This document shows, in pieces, positions 29,601 to 38,096 of a stretch of DNA of 64,000 bases. Location of the stretch: the NCBI RefSeq assembly GCF_018614195.1, contig NZ_JAGGOT010000062.1, forward strand, positions 62,001 to 126,000. Direction: 5' to 3'. The notes under the pieces are model-generated. The model searched no databases. It was not told where the DNA came from and saw only the letters and a list, made by a program, of their open reading frames with translations. Made by a program: the position numbers and the translations under genes. Position 1 is the stretch's first letter. Every line of letters starts with the position of its first letter. Source of the DNA: Streptomyces sp. ISL-43 (GTDB taxonomy: Bacteria; Actinomycetota; Actinomycetes; Streptomycetales; Streptomycetaceae).

Positions 29601-30039
29601 GCCGTTCGCGGTCCCGGCGGGCGAGGCGGCGTACGAGCTGACCACGACGACGCGGGTGCGCCCCGAGCTCTCCGGGACCTCTTCGGAGGTCACCGCGACC
29701 TGGTGGTTCCGCTCGAAGCAGACGGACGGGCCGACCGCGCTCCCGGTCTCGGTGGTCCGCTTCGACGCCCGCCCGGCGCTGGACGGCACCCTGCCGGCCG
29801 GCCGGACGGTGACGTTCCCGGTGACCGTGCAGGGCCCGGCGGCCGCGGCCCCGGCCTCCCTGCGCGTCCGGGTCTCCTACGACGAGGGCCACACCTGGCA
29901 CCCGCTGCGCGTGCAGGACGGCGAGGTCGCCGTGCGGACCCCGGCGAAGGGCGGGACGGTCTCCCTGCGGGCCACCGTCACCGACCGGACGGGCAACAAG
30001 GCGGAGGTGACCGTCATCCGCGCCTACCTCGCGGGCTGA
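26656..30039 (+). CDS. Large secreted S8 (subtilisin-family) serine peptidase
   Basis: 1127 residues from GTG 26656 with AGGGGGA upstream. A signal peptide covers about 1-33 (cleavage around PASAA), followed by an Ala/Ser-rich linker and a propeptide-like region to about 225. The catalytic domain (about 235-500) has all residues: Asp246 in AVLDTGID, His278 in HGTHVAS, oxyanion Asn374 in AAGN, and Ser458 in GTSMATPHVAGA. The remaining roughly 600 residues are beta-rich repeats without an obvious sorting signal, similar to other large Streptomyces subtilases. It presumably degrades extracellular protein. It is closed by a 15-bp stem terminator. Confidence 0.95.
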   Translation: MRNHHGRAGAAASVAAAAALALAAGLTTPASAAPAPSSAAAKSAQPAASAAPAASATRVTLITGDRVVLDAGGEPIALERAAGREHIPVSLRRENGRTSVLPYDAQPLIRAGKLDPRLFDVTELGRPEYQGRRDGRLRLIVGYEAGGATAARSALRAADGLDVTRTYATLDAEAVSAAPRDAAAVWEALTDPGRDTGRRAAAPGIATVWLDAVRTATLDKSTRQIGAGQAWAAGYDGAGVKIAVLDTGIDATHADLSGQVVAEANFSRAADAADHFGHGTHVASIAAGTGSGSAGAFKGVAPGAKLLNGKVLDDRGSGDDSGILAGMEWAVAQGADIVNLSLGAPDTAQLDPLEAAVDKLSAEKGVLFAVAAGNRGRRGPGTVDSPGSANAALTVGAVDDAEVLAPFSSTGPRIGDGGVKPDVTAPGVDITAAAAPGSVIDRETGQDPAGYLTISGTSMATPHVAGAAALLKQQHPAWKGAELKGALSASAEGTAYTPYQQGTGRIAVETALGQSVVAQEGALAFDEQRWPHADDTPQSRKITYRNLGGSPVTLDLAVTGSGPDGKPAPEGFFTLGARQLTVPAGGTAETALTVDTRPGGAVDGMYSAYATATATGGGQSVRTAAVVERETESYDLTLRHVGRDGKPAKDYGTTLQGTKGGAAARRFEAYDASGTVTLRVPKGGYLLDASLVVDPLDFTKRADWIVQPQLDIAGDTTVTLDARTTRPVDITVPSKSAEAQFAMPTYTLREGGEEYGFGFWLDSLTGFRTRHLGPRAEAGALSQQWDVHWQDGASAEYHAVLGSPVRSLATGYTRHLKPRDLAALKIGQGASAPGKEGSLMAIGNLPDSRSATSLSFRRPLPTTSTVYVSTVDKVTWDLSFTQSAGQDGNGFPLEEATYSAESGRTFTGGRTYREHFNTAVFAPRADAVHGVFREGDSITGSVPLLADGANHVGDVYAATGSTVLRRDGVVAGRSEAPLASSGPFAVPAGEAAYELTTTTRVRPELSGTSSEVTATWWFRSKQTDGPTALPVSVVRFDARPALDGTLPAGRTVTFPVTVQGPAAAAPASLRVRVSYDEGHTWHPLRVQDGEVAVRTPAKGGTVSLRATVTDRTGNKAEVTVIRAYLAG

Positions 30040-30051
30040 CACCACACCCGC

Positions 30052-30087
30052 CGATGACCCCGGAGGTAATCGCCTTCGGGGTCGTCG
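30052..30087 (+). terminator. Terminator after the subtilase gene
   Basis: CGATGACCCCGGAGG (30052-30066) pairs with the following strand to 30087 over 15 positions (two G-T wobbles) with a TAATCG loop. It starts 13 bp after the stop. Confidence 0.82.
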
Positions 30088-30139
30088 GGGGGCAGGATCG
30101 GATCAACAAGCCGATCCCGCACCGAAGATGAGGCCCGAG

Positions 30140-30484
30140 ATGACCGCCTACGCCATCGCCCACATACGCCCCGAGACCATGAACGAGGACATCCTGCGCT
30201 ACATCGAGGAGATCCAGGCCACCATGGATCCCTTCGACGGCCGCTTCATCGTGCACGGCCGCGAGGTCGAGGTCATGGAGGGCACCTGGCCCGGCACGAT
30301 CGTCATGATCGCCTTCCCGGACCTCGAAGGTGCCCGCGCCTGGTACGCCTCCGCCGCCTACCAGGCGCTGATCCCGCTGCGCGCCGACCACATCGCGGGG
30401 GACATCATCCTCGTCGACGGCGTCCCCGCCGACTACGACGCCTCGAAGACGGCCGCCGCCCTCCGCGAAGCGGCGGGCCTCTGA
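30140..30484 (+). CDS. DUF1330-family protein
   Basis: 114 residues from ATG 30140, chosen because GAGG lies six bases before it; ATG 30128 is four codons upstream with no good ribosome site. The sequence MTAYAIAHIRPE...FIVHGREVEVMEGTWPGTIVMIAFPDLEGARAWYASAAYQALIPLR follows the DUF1330 ferredoxin-like (dimeric alpha/beta barrel) family. No enzymatic function is established. The C-terminal 20 residues extend past the usual domain end. Confidence 0.85.
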   Translation: MTAYAIAHIRPETMNEDILRYIEEIQATMDPFDGRFIVHGREVEVMEGTWPGTIVMIAFPDLEGARAWYASAAYQALIPLRADHIAGDIILVDGVPADYDASKTAAALREAAGL

Positions 30485-30575
30485 CCCCAAGCCCCCCAAG
30501 CCCCCCGGGCCCCCGAGACGGCCGCGGCGGCGCGGGCGGATACGGCGGGCCGGTGGGGGCGGGGCACCTGCGAGC

Positions 30576-31274
30576 ATGGGAGGCATGGCCACTCACCTGA
30601 TCACCGGCGCCGGCTCCGGCATCGGCGCCGCCGTCGCCGACCGCCTGCACGCCCGCGGCGACGACCTCGTCCTGCTCGCACGCGACGCCGCCCGCGGCAA
30701 GCAGCTCACCGACCGGTACCCCGGATCCCGCGCGCTCGTCGGGGACCTCGCCGACCCCGACCGGCTGTCGTGGGCCTTCTCCAAGCAGCCCATCCCCGAA
30801 CGCATCGACTCCCTCCTGCACATCGCCGGCATCGTCGACCTCGGCCCCGTCGGCGAGCTGCGCCCCAAGACCTGGCACCAGCAGCTCAACGTCAACCTCA
30901 TCGCCCCCGCCGAGGTGACCCGCCTGCTGCTCCCCACCCTGCGGGCCTCCCACGCGACCGTCGTCTTCGTGAACTCCGGCGCCGGCCTCGCCGCCCACGC
31001 CGACTGGAGCGCGTACGCCGCCTCCAAGCACGGCCTCAAGGCCCTCGCGGACTCGCTCCGGGCGGAGGAGAAGGAGCACGGCATCCGCGTCACCTCCGTC
31101 TTCCCCGGCCGCACCGCCACCCCCATGCAGGCAAAGGTCCGCTCCCAGGAGGGCGAGTCCTACGACGCCGCCGACTGGATCGACCCCGAGTCCGTCGCGA
31201 CGACCATCGTGATGGCCGTCGACCTGCCCCGCGACGCCGTGGTCAGCGACCTCTCCGTCAGTCCCGGCCGATGA
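30576..31274 (+). CDS. Short-chain dehydrogenase/reductase (SDR)
   Basis: 232 residues. The frame opens at ATG 30576; ATG 30585 (MATHLITGAG) is a natural family start, but the GGGAGG before it is only one base away. It has the cofactor motif TGAGSGIG, the NAG-equivalent IAGIVD, and the catalytic Ser-Tyr-Lys set in VNSGAGL and YAASK. It is a classical cytoplasmic NAD(P)-dependent oxidoreductase of unknown substrate. The stop overlaps the start of the methionine-synthase-like gene by ATGA, so they are cotranslated. Confidence 0.9.
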   Translation: MGGMATHLITGAGSGIGAAVADRLHARGDDLVLLARDAARGKQLTDRYPGSRALVGDLADPDRLSWAFSKQPIPERIDSLLHIAGIVDLGPVGELRPKTWHQQLNVNLIAPAEVTRLLLPTLRASHATVVFVNSGAGLAAHADWSAYAASKHGLKALADSLRAEEKEHGIRVTSVFPGRTATPMQAKVRSQEGESYDAADWIDPESVATTIVMAVDLPRDAVVSDLSVSPGR

Positions 31275-32260
31275 GTGCCGCCGGCGGGGCCACCGGCGTC
31301 GGCTCGCTCCCCGGCGGTGACGCCCGCGAATCCGCCAGGACCGTCACCGGGTCCTTCGAGGAGTTCCCGTACCTCGCCGAGCTGCCCGCCCGGGGACCCG
31401 GCTCGGACATGATCGGCCGCTCCCTCGGCCTGCTCGTGGACATGTACGCGCACGTGGAGCCGAGCGGCTGGCGCATCAGCGACCGCCCCGGCCGCGACAG
31501 CAAGCGCGCGCGCTCCTGGCTCGGCGAAGACCTCGACGCCCTGGAGGAGTTCACCCAGGGGTACCAGGGGAAGCTCAAGGTCCAGGCGGTCGGGCCGTGG
31601 ACGCTGGCCGGCGCCCTGGAGCTGCACGGCGGCGAGGCCGTGCTCCAGGACCCCGGCGCCTGCCGGGACCTGGCCGGCTCGCTGGCCGAAGGGGTGCGCG
31701 AGCACCTGGCCGACGTCCGCAAGCGCATCCCCGGCGCCGAGATCGTGCTGCAGTACGACGAGCCCTCGCTCACCTCGGTCCTGCTCGGGCGGGTGCGGTC
31801 CGCCAGTGGCTACCGCACGTACCGCGCCGTCGACCGGCAGGTCGTCGAGGGGACGCTGCGGGAGCTGTTCGCCGTCCACGACGGGGAGGTCATCGTCCAC
31901 TCCTGCGCGCCCGAGGTGCCCTTCGGCCTGCTGCGGCGAGCCGGCGTCTCGGGCGTGTCGTTCGATTTCTCCTTGCTCACCGAGCGCGAGGACGACGTCA
32001 TCGGGGAAGCCGTCGAAGGCGGTACGAAACTCTTCGCCGGAGTGGTGCCCGGCACCGACGGCCCGTTGTCAGACCCGGGCGGTAGCGTCATGGGTGTCAG
32101 GAAGCTTTGGCGCAGGCTGGGGCTGACCCCGGGGACTCTGGCGGAGTCCGTCGTGGTCACTCCGTCGTGCGGACTGGCGGGCGCTTCGCCCGCCTACGCG
32201 CGCGCCGTTCAGGCGCACTGCGTCAGGGCGGCGAGGTCGCTCGCCGACAACCCTGAGTGA
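31271..32260 (+). CDS. Cobalamin-independent methionine synthase-like protein
   Basis: 329 residues, starting at ATG 31271 within the ATGA overlap with the SDR gene. It corresponds to the C-terminal catalytic half of MetE only. The zinc-type motifs are VIVHSCAPEVPFGLL and VVTPSCGLAG, with LQYDEPSLTSVL as the conserved acidic segment. MetE proper is about 750 residues with two halves, so this short form is a MetE-like methyltransferase (as in archaea and many Streptomyces). The methyl donor is uncertain. It lies 31 bp upstream of ligA and probably shares its transcript. Confidence 0.88.
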   Translation: MSAAGGATGVGSLPGGDARESARTVTGSFEEFPYLAELPARGPGSDMIGRSLGLLVDMYAHVEPSGWRISDRPGRDSKRARSWLGEDLDALEEFTQGYQGKLKVQAVGPWTLAGALELHGGEAVLQDPGACRDLAGSLAEGVREHLADVRKRIPGAEIVLQYDEPSLTSVLLGRVRSASGYRTYRAVDRQVVEGTLRELFAVHDGEVIVHSCAPEVPFGLLRRAGVSGVSFDFSLLTEREDDVIGEAVEGGTKLFAGVVPGTDGPLSDPGGSVMGVRKLWRRLGLTPGTLAESVVVTPSCGLAGASPAYARAVQAHCVRAARSLADNPE

Positions 32261-32291
32261 TGGATCAGGACGGGCCACGGGAGGACACGGC

Positions 32292-34502
32292 ATGGCAGCC
32301 GAACAGAAGCAGGGCAGCGACACGGCCGTAGCGGCGGCGGTGCGCGAGCAGCACGCGCTGCTCGCCGAGCAGGTCGAGGAGCACCGCTTCCGGTACTACG
32401 TGAACGACCAGCCGGTCGTCAGCGACGCCGAGTTCGACAAGCTGCTGCGCTCCCTGGAGGCGCTGGAGGAGGAGTACCCGGAGCTGCGTACACCCGATTC
32501 GCCCACCCAGAAGGTGGCCGGGGCGTACCAGACGGACTTCGCTTCCGTCGTGCACCGCGAGCGGATGCTCTCCCTCGACAACGCCTTCGACGACGAGGAA
32601 CTGGCGGCCTGGGCCGAGCGCGTGGCCCGGGACGCCAACACCTCCGACTACCACTACCTCTGCGAGCTGAAGGTGGACGGCCTCGCCGTCAACCTCACCT
32701 ACGAGAACGGCCGCCTGACCCGCGCCGCCACCCGCGGCGACGGCCGCACCGGCGAGGACATCACGCCCAACGTCCGCACCATCGCCGAGATCCCGGACCG
32801 CCTGAAGGGCGACCGGATCCCGGCCCTGGTCGAGATCCGTGGCGAGGTCTACTTCCCGATGGAGAAGTTCGAGGAGCTCAACGCCAGGCTGGTGGAGGCC
32901 GAGGGCAAGCCCTTCGCCAACCCGCGCAACGCCGCGGCCGGTTCGCTGCGTCAGAAGGACCCCAAGGTCACCGCGAGCCGTCCGCTGCACATGGTGGTGC
33001 ACGGCATCGGCGCCCGCGAGGGCTTCGAGATCGAGCGCCAGTCGCAGGCGTACGAGCTGCTGCGGGAGTGGGGTCTGCCCACCGCCCGGCACAACAAGGT
33101 GGTCTCCTCGCTCGCCGAGGTCCGGGGGTTCATCGCGGACTTCGGCGAGAACCGGCACTCGGTGGAGCACGAGATCGACGGGGTCGTCGTCAAGCTCGAC
33201 GAGATCGCACTCCAAGGCCGGCTCGGCTCCACCGCGCGCGCCCCGCGCTGGGCGATCGCCTGGAAGTACGCCCCCGAAGAGGTCAACACCAAGCTGATCG
33301 ACATCAAGGTCGGCGTCGGCCGCACCGGGCGCGTGACCCCGTACGCGCAGGTGGAGCCGGTGACGGTGGCGGGCTCGGAGGTCGAGTTCGCGACGCTGCA
33401 CAACCAGGAGGTCGTCAGGGCCAAGGGCGTCCTCATCGGGGACACCGTCGTCCTGCGCAAGGCGGGCGACGTCATCCCCGAGATCCTCGGCCCGGTGGTG
33501 GACCTGCGGGACGGCAGCGAGCGGGAGTTCGTGATGCCGGCCGAGTGCCCCGCGTGCGGGACGGCGCTGCGGCCGATGAAGGAGGGGGACATCGACGTCC
33601 GGTGTCCCAATGCCCAGACCTGCCCCGCCCAGTTGCGCGAGCGGCTCTTCTACCTGGGCGGCCGGCAGTCCCTGGACATCGAGAACTTCGGCATGGTGGC
33701 GGCGGCCGCGCTGACCGGCCCGCTGGAGCCGGCCCAGCCCCCCCTGCTGGACGAGGGCGACCTCTTCGACCTCACCATCGAGCAGCTGCTCCCCATCAAG
33801 GCCTACGTCCTGGACCCGGACAGCGGGCTGCCCAAGCGGGACCCGAAGACGGGCGAGGAGAAGATCGTCACGGTCTTCGCCAACCAGAAGGGCGAGCCGA
33901 AGAAGAACGCCCTGTCGATGCTGGAGAACATCGCGGCCGCCAAGGACCGCCCGCTCGCCCGCATCATCAACGGCCTGTCGATCCGTCACGTCGGACCGGT
34001 CGCGGCGGAGGCCCTTGCCCGCGAGTTCCGCTCCATCGAGCGCATCGAGCAGGCCACCGAGGAGGAGCTGACCGCCACCGACGGGGTCGGGGCGATCATC
34101 GCGGCCTCCCTCAAGGAGTGGTTCGCCGTCGACTGGCACCAGGAGATCCTGCGCAAGTGGCGGGCGGCCGGTGTCGGGATGGAGGAGGAAGGTTCCGGCG
34201 AGGAGGAGGGGCCGCGCCCGCTGGAGGGGCTGACCGTCGTCGTCACCGGCACTTTGCAGAGCCACACCCGCGACGGAGCGAAGGAGGCCCTGCAGAGCCG
34301 CGGCGCCAAGGTCACCGGCTCCGTGTCGAAGAAGACCTCTTTCGTCGTGGTCGGCGACAACCCCGGTTCCAAGTACGACAAGGCCGTGCAGCTGAAGCTC
34401 CACATCCTCGACGACGCCGGATTCGCCGTCCTGTTGGAACAGGGCCCGGAGGCGGCGCGCGAGGCCGCGCTCCCGGTGGACGGCGCCACCGGAGGGGAGT
34501 AA
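32292..34502 (+). CDS. ligA: NAD-dependent DNA ligase
   Basis: 736 residues. It seals nicks in replication and repair using NAD+. The adenylation lysine is Lys127 in CELKVDGLAVNL. The Ia domain (HRFRYYV, near 31-37), OB fold, Cys4 zinc finger (CPACG...CPNAQTCPAQ), helix-hairpin-helix array, and C-terminal BRCT domain (about 645-720) are all present. An acidic linker before the BRCT is Glu-rich (MEEEGSGEEEG). It starts 31 bp after the methionine-synthase-like gene. It is essential in most bacteria. Confidence 0.97.
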   Translation: MAAEQKQGSDTAVAAAVREQHALLAEQVEEHRFRYYVNDQPVVSDAEFDKLLRSLEALEEEYPELRTPDSPTQKVAGAYQTDFASVVHRERMLSLDNAFDDEELAAWAERVARDANTSDYHYLCELKVDGLAVNLTYENGRLTRAATRGDGRTGEDITPNVRTIAEIPDRLKGDRIPALVEIRGEVYFPMEKFEELNARLVEAEGKPFANPRNAAAGSLRQKDPKVTASRPLHMVVHGIGAREGFEIERQSQAYELLREWGLPTARHNKVVSSLAEVRGFIADFGENRHSVEHEIDGVVVKLDEIALQGRLGSTARAPRWAIAWKYAPEEVNTKLIDIKVGVGRTGRVTPYAQVEPVTVAGSEVEFATLHNQEVVRAKGVLIGDTVVLRKAGDVIPEILGPVVDLRDGSEREFVMPAECPACGTALRPMKEGDIDVRCPNAQTCPAQLRERLFYLGGRQSLDIENFGMVAAAALTGPLEPAQPPLLDEGDLFDLTIEQLLPIKAYVLDPDSGLPKRDPKTGEEKIVTVFANQKGEPKKNALSMLENIAAAKDRPLARIINGLSIRHVGPVAAEALAREFRSIERIEQATEEELTATDGVGAIIAASLKEWFAVDWHQEILRKWRAAGVGMEEEGSGEEEGPRPLEGLTVVVTGTLQSHTRDGAKEALQSRGAKVTGSVSKKTSFVVVGDNPGSKYDKAVQLKLHILDDAGFAVLLEQGPEAAREAALPVDGATGGE

Positions 34503-34935
34503 GTACCTGGAGGGACCGCGTCCGCGGTAGCCGTCGCGGGGCAGTGGCGAAGGTGAACGGATGCGTGGCGTGCGGCCGTACGAGCGGGCGCACGCCAGGC
34601 GCGGCCGGAGGTGGCATCCGGAGCCGAACGGCCGGTACAGGGCTGAACCGAGGCCGGTACATGGCTGGTCGCGGGCCGTGGGCTGTCGGATCATCGGACG
34701 GGTGATCTGGAGGGCCCTGGTCCAAACTCACCCGTTCGGCGGATACCGTACTGATGAGGATGGCTGGGTCGTATTCGGGCAACCGCCGCCGACCGCTGCC
34801 CCTGGGTGCCTCTCGCGTCCTACTGTTGAGGGGTGCGCCCGTCGTGCACGGCTGCTTGATGCGCTTCCAGTCGTGATGGCATGACATCGGGGCCATCGCG
34901 TGACATCGGCATCGCCGGCTGTGAGAGGGACGGGC
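34503..34935 (+). promoter_or_regulatory. Non-coding region upstream of the RmdB-like gene, with direct repeats
   Basis: 433 bp with no supportable gene. GGCCGGTACA-GGGCTG occurs twice (34630-34645 and 34652-34667, one mismatch). Closer to the start, TGACATCGG occurs at 34882-34890 and 34901-34909, 19 bp apart. The start codon at 34936 has its own AGAGGGA site. A promoter must lie here but I cannot fix its boxes. Confidence 0.4.
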
Positions 34936-37143
34936 ATGAAACCCACCGAAAGCGCCGACCCGTCACCAGAATTCGGCGGGGTGCGCCCGTCCATGCGGAC
35001 GGGCCGGCTCGGTGTCCTGGGCGCCAGGACATCGGAATCCCGACCGCTCGACACGGGAACGGGCGCGGGCGGAGCGGAGCGAGGGCGCCTCGCGCTGCCC
35101 TTCGTCGTCATGGGTCTCGCCGCCGCGGTGCTCGCCGTGGGCATCGTCACCGCGCTGACAAGCAGTCACGCCCTGTTCCCCGGCGGCGCGGTCGGCTGGG
35201 CGCTCGCGCTGCTCACCGGCATCATCGTCGGCCATCTCGTCGCCCTCGGCCGCGACCGGTGGTGGGGCGGCACCGGATCGGGCGCGGCCCTGACCCTCGG
35301 CGTCCTCATCCTGTACGGATGGGTCCCCGCGGGCCTCGTCTCGCTCGCCGTGGTGACCCTCGTCGGCGCCGCCCGCCGGCACCGCTGGCGCCAGGGCCTG
35401 CTGCACGGCTCCACGGACATCCTCGGCATCGGCGCGGGCGCCCTCGTACTCGCCGCCTTCGGCGAGGCGCCGTCCGTGGAACACCCGTGGAAGCCCACCG
35501 GCTGGGAGGCCGACGCGGTCCCCGAAGTCATCATGGTCGCCCTCGCCTACTTGCTCGTCACCCGCATCCTGCTGTGGTTCGCGCTCGCCCCGCGCGGCGG
35601 GGGACTGCCCACCGTCGCCCGCACCGCGCTGGTGCGCCAAGCGCTGGTGGCCGTCGCCCTCCTCGGCATCGCCCCGCTGATCTGCGTGGTCGCCGAATCG
35701 CAGCCGGTCCTGCTGCCGCTGTTCGCCGTACCCCTGATCGCCCTGGACTCCACGCTGTGGATCGCCCGCGCCCGCGCCGAGGAGCAGCTGCGGGATCCGC
35801 TGACCGGGCTGCCGAACCGGCAGTGGCTGCTGGAGCGGGCCTGGAGCGCGCTCGACCAGGCTGAACGTCTGGGCACCCGCTCGGCGCTGGTGCTGATCGA
35901 CCTGGACCGCTTCCGCGCGGTCAACGACACCCTCGGCCACCTCGCCGGCGACCGGCTGCTCCTGCAGATCGCGGACCGGCTCCAACAGGCCCTGCCGGAG
36001 GACGCCGAGGCGGCCCGGCTCGGCGGCGACGAGTTCGCCGTCCTGCTGCCCATCGCCGACTCCACCACCAGCGCCCAGCGCGTCGCCCGCCACCTCGTCG
36101 CCGAGCTCAGCTCACCCCTCGACCTGGACGGCCTGACCCTGGTCCTGGAGGCCAGCGCCGGCCTCGCCGTCTTCCCCGACCACGCGCTTGACGCGGAGGG
36201 GCTGCTGCGCCGCGCCGACGTCGCCATGTACCAGGCGAAGCGGGACCGCACGGGCGTCGAGGTGTACGAGTCGAAGCGCGACAGCAACACGCCCGACCGG
36301 CTCGGCCTGCTGGGTGACCTGCGGCGGGCGCTCGACGCCGGCGAGGTGGAGCTGCACTACCAGCCGAAGGTCCGCTTCGACGGCCAGGTGGCCGGCCTCG
36401 AGGCACTGGTGCGGTGGGTGCACCCGGAGCGCGGGCGGGTCTCCCCGGACGAGTTCATCGCCATCGCGGAGACCTCCGGGCTGATGCCGCACCTGACGGA
36501 ATACGTACTGGAGACCGCGCTCGCGCAGGTCGCCCGGTGGCGGGCCCAGGGCCTCAAGGTCCCCGTCGCCGTCAACGTCTCGCCGCGCGACGTCCACACC
36601 CCCGGCTTCGCCGGCGCGGTGGCCGCGCGCCTCGCCCGGCACGGGGTCCCGGCGAGCGGACTGCAGTTGGAGATAACGGAGCACGTCCTGCTGGAGGACC
36701 CGCAGCGGGCCGCCGACACGATGGCCGGGCTGACCGGCCACGGCGTGAAGATGTCCCTGGACGACTTCGGTACGGGCTACTCCTCCCTCGTCCACCTGCG
36801 GCGGCTGCCGGTCAGTGAGCTGAAGATCGACCGGTCGTTCGTGGCCCGGCTCGCGGTGGACGCCCAGGACGCGGAGATCGTCCGCTGCACGGTGGACCTC
36901 GCGCACTCCCTCGGCCTGCTGGTCGTCGCGGAGGGCGTCGAGGACGACGAGACGTGGGAGCGGCTGCGCGACCTCGGCTGCGATGCCGTCCAGGGCTGGC
37001 TGGTCGCCGCGGCGATGCCCCCGCAGGAGGCCACGGCCTGGCTGTTGGCCCGCGGCGAGCGCGGCTGGCGCCGCCCGGCGGACATCACGGCCGAACTGGC
37101 GGCGGAGGCGGCGGCGCAGACGGCCGCGGCGCGGACCCAGTGA
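34936..37143 (+). CDS. rmdB: Membrane GGDEF-EAL cyclic-di-GMP protein, RmdB-like
   Basis: 735 residues from ATG 34936. It has about 50 cytoplasmic residues, then 6-7 hydrophobic segments (about 53-275), then GGDEF (about 280-445; GGDEF at 363-367) and EAL (about 455-705; EAL at 489-491, DDFGTG at 609-614). Both catalytic signatures are intact, so it could make and break c-di-GMP. The Streptomyces proteins of this layout next to ligA and gatCAB (RmdB) act as phosphodiesterases that control development; the name here rests on architecture and neighbourhood. The stop overlaps the next gene by GTGA. Confidence 0.85.
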   Translation: MKPTESADPSPEFGGVRPSMRTGRLGVLGARTSESRPLDTGTGAGGAERGRLALPFVVMGLAAAVLAVGIVTALTSSHALFPGGAVGWALALLTGIIVGHLVALGRDRWWGGTGSGAALTLGVLILYGWVPAGLVSLAVVTLVGAARRHRWRQGLLHGSTDILGIGAGALVLAAFGEAPSVEHPWKPTGWEADAVPEVIMVALAYLLVTRILLWFALAPRGGGLPTVARTALVRQALVAVALLGIAPLICVVAESQPVLLPLFAVPLIALDSTLWIARARAEEQLRDPLTGLPNRQWLLERAWSALDQAERLGTRSALVLIDLDRFRAVNDTLGHLAGDRLLLQIADRLQQALPEDAEAARLGGDEFAVLLPIADSTTSAQRVARHLVAELSSPLDLDGLTLVLEASAGLAVFPDHALDAEGLLRRADVAMYQAKRDRTGVEVYESKRDSNTPDRLGLLGDLRRALDAGEVELHYQPKVRFDGQVAGLEALVRWVHPERGRVSPDEFIAIAETSGLMPHLTEYVLETALAQVARWRAQGLKVPVAVNVSPRDVHTPGFAGAVAARLARHGVPASGLQLEITEHVLLEDPQRAADTMAGLTGHGVKMSLDDFGTGYSSLVHLRRLPVSELKIDRSFVARLAVDAQDAEIVRCTVDLAHSLGLLVVAEGVEDDETWERLRDLGCDAVQGWLVAAAMPPQEATAWLLARGERGWRRPADITAELAAEAAAQTAAARTQ

Positions 37144-37604
37144 GATACGTCGAAGCACCGGCGGTGCACCGGCCCGCCCCGGGCGACCCGCCGTCGGTCT
37201 TCCTGGCGGGCGGGATCACGCACTGCCCGCCGTGGCAGGCGGCGGCGGCGCGGGCGCTGGCCGACTTCGTCGTCCTCAACCCGCGCCGGACGGACTTCGA
37301 CGTGTCCGACCCCTCGCAGACGGACATCCAGATCGCGTGGGAGTACCGGCACCTGGGGCTGGCCGACGTGACGCTGTTCTGGTTCCCGGCATGCGATGCG
37401 TCGCTGACGGTCCAGCCGATCACCCTGTACGAACTCGGCGCGGCCGCGGCGACCGCGGGCCGCCGTCTGGTCGTCGGCGCAGACCCGGGCTACCCCCGCG
37501 CCGCGGACGTCCGCACCCAGCTGCGGCTGGCCCGCCCGGACCTCACGGTCCACCCCACCCTGTCGGCCACACTGGCCGCGGCCCGTGATGCGCTGACCGG
37601 CTGA
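37140..37604 (+). CDS. Nucleoside 2-deoxyribosyltransferase-like protein
   Basis: 154 residues from GTG 37140, overlapping the stop of the RmdB-like gene by 4 bp. The fold signature of the family is visible: SVFLAGGITH for the first strand/loop, ADVTLFWFPA for a central strand, and ITLYELGAAAATAGRRLVVG containing Glu98, the position of the nucleophilic glutamate. The family exchanges or hydrolyses N-glycosidic bonds in nucleosides or nucleotides. Coupling to a c-di-GMP enzyme suggests action on a guanine nucleotide, but that is speculative. Housekeeping salvage is an alternative. Confidence 0.75.
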   Translation: MRYVEAPAVHRPAPGDPPSVFLAGGITHCPPWQAAAARALADFVVLNPRRTDFDVSDPSQTDIQIAWEYRHLGLADVTLFWFPACDASLTVQPITLYELGAAAATAGRRLVVGADPGYPRAADVRTQLRLARPDLTVHPTLSATLAAARDALTG

Positions 37605-37719
37605 CCGCTGCCCTGCGGGGACCGGCCCCCGGCAGCGGCCGGGGGAGCCCCGCGGAGGGACCGGACCGGGGTGGAATCGGCCCCCGCTGGAGGCTTCGTA
37701 CCGCCCCCGGAGGAAACCG

Positions 37720-37751
37720 TTGCGTCGGGTGGGGGCCGGGCCCCATAGGAT
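37720..37751 (+). promoter_or_regulatory. Possible gat operon promoter
   Basis: TAGGAT (37746-37751) fits a -10 box about 45 bp before the gatC start. TTGCGT (37720-37725) could be the -35, but the 20-bp spacing is longer than usual. Confidence 0.35.
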
Positions 37752-37795
37752 TGGCAGCGAAACCTACACACTCACCACCCCCAGAGGATCGCTGC

Positions 37796-38092
37796 ATGCC
37801 TGGCATCACGCGCGAGGAGGTCGCCCACCTCGCTCGGCTGGCACGTCTGGAGCTGAAGAGCGAAGAGCTCGACCACTTCGCTGGACAGCTCGACGACATC
37901 ATCGGCGCGGTCGCCCGCGTTTCCGAGGTCGCCGACCAAGACGTCCCGCCGACCTCCCACCCGCTGCCGCTGACGAACGTCATGCGCGCGGACGAGGTCC
38001 GTCCGTCGCTCACCCCCGAGCAGGCGCTTTCCGGCGCTCCCGCCCAGGAGCAGCAGCGTTTCAAGGTGCCGCAGATCCTGGGGGAGGACTAA
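37796..38092 (+). CDS. gatC: Aspartyl/glutamyl-tRNA amidotransferase subunit C
   Basis: 98 residues from ATG 37796 with AGAGGA upstream. GatC wraps around GatA and stabilises the GatCAB transamidosome, which converts Glu-tRNA-Gln and Asp-tRNA-Asn to the amidated forms. The family N-terminus ITREEVAHLARLARLELKSEE and the C-terminal MRADEVRPSLTPEQAL and FKVPQILG segments are present. It is followed by gatA after 4 bp. Confidence 0.97.
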   Translation: MPGITREEVAHLARLARLELKSEELDHFAGQLDDIIGAVARVSEVADQDVPPTSHPLPLTNVMRADEVRPSLTPEQALSGAPAQEQQRFKVPQILGED

Positions 38093-38096
38093 CAAC

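Noticed and set aside
26602..30045. 1147-codon minus-strand frame
   Set aside because: Antisense of the subtilase gene. The long open frame is expected from GC-rich third positions and carries no domain.
34561..34884. 107-codon ORF in the ligA-rmdB gap
   Set aside because: It has no ribosome site, atypical composition and no family resemblance. Treated as non-coding.
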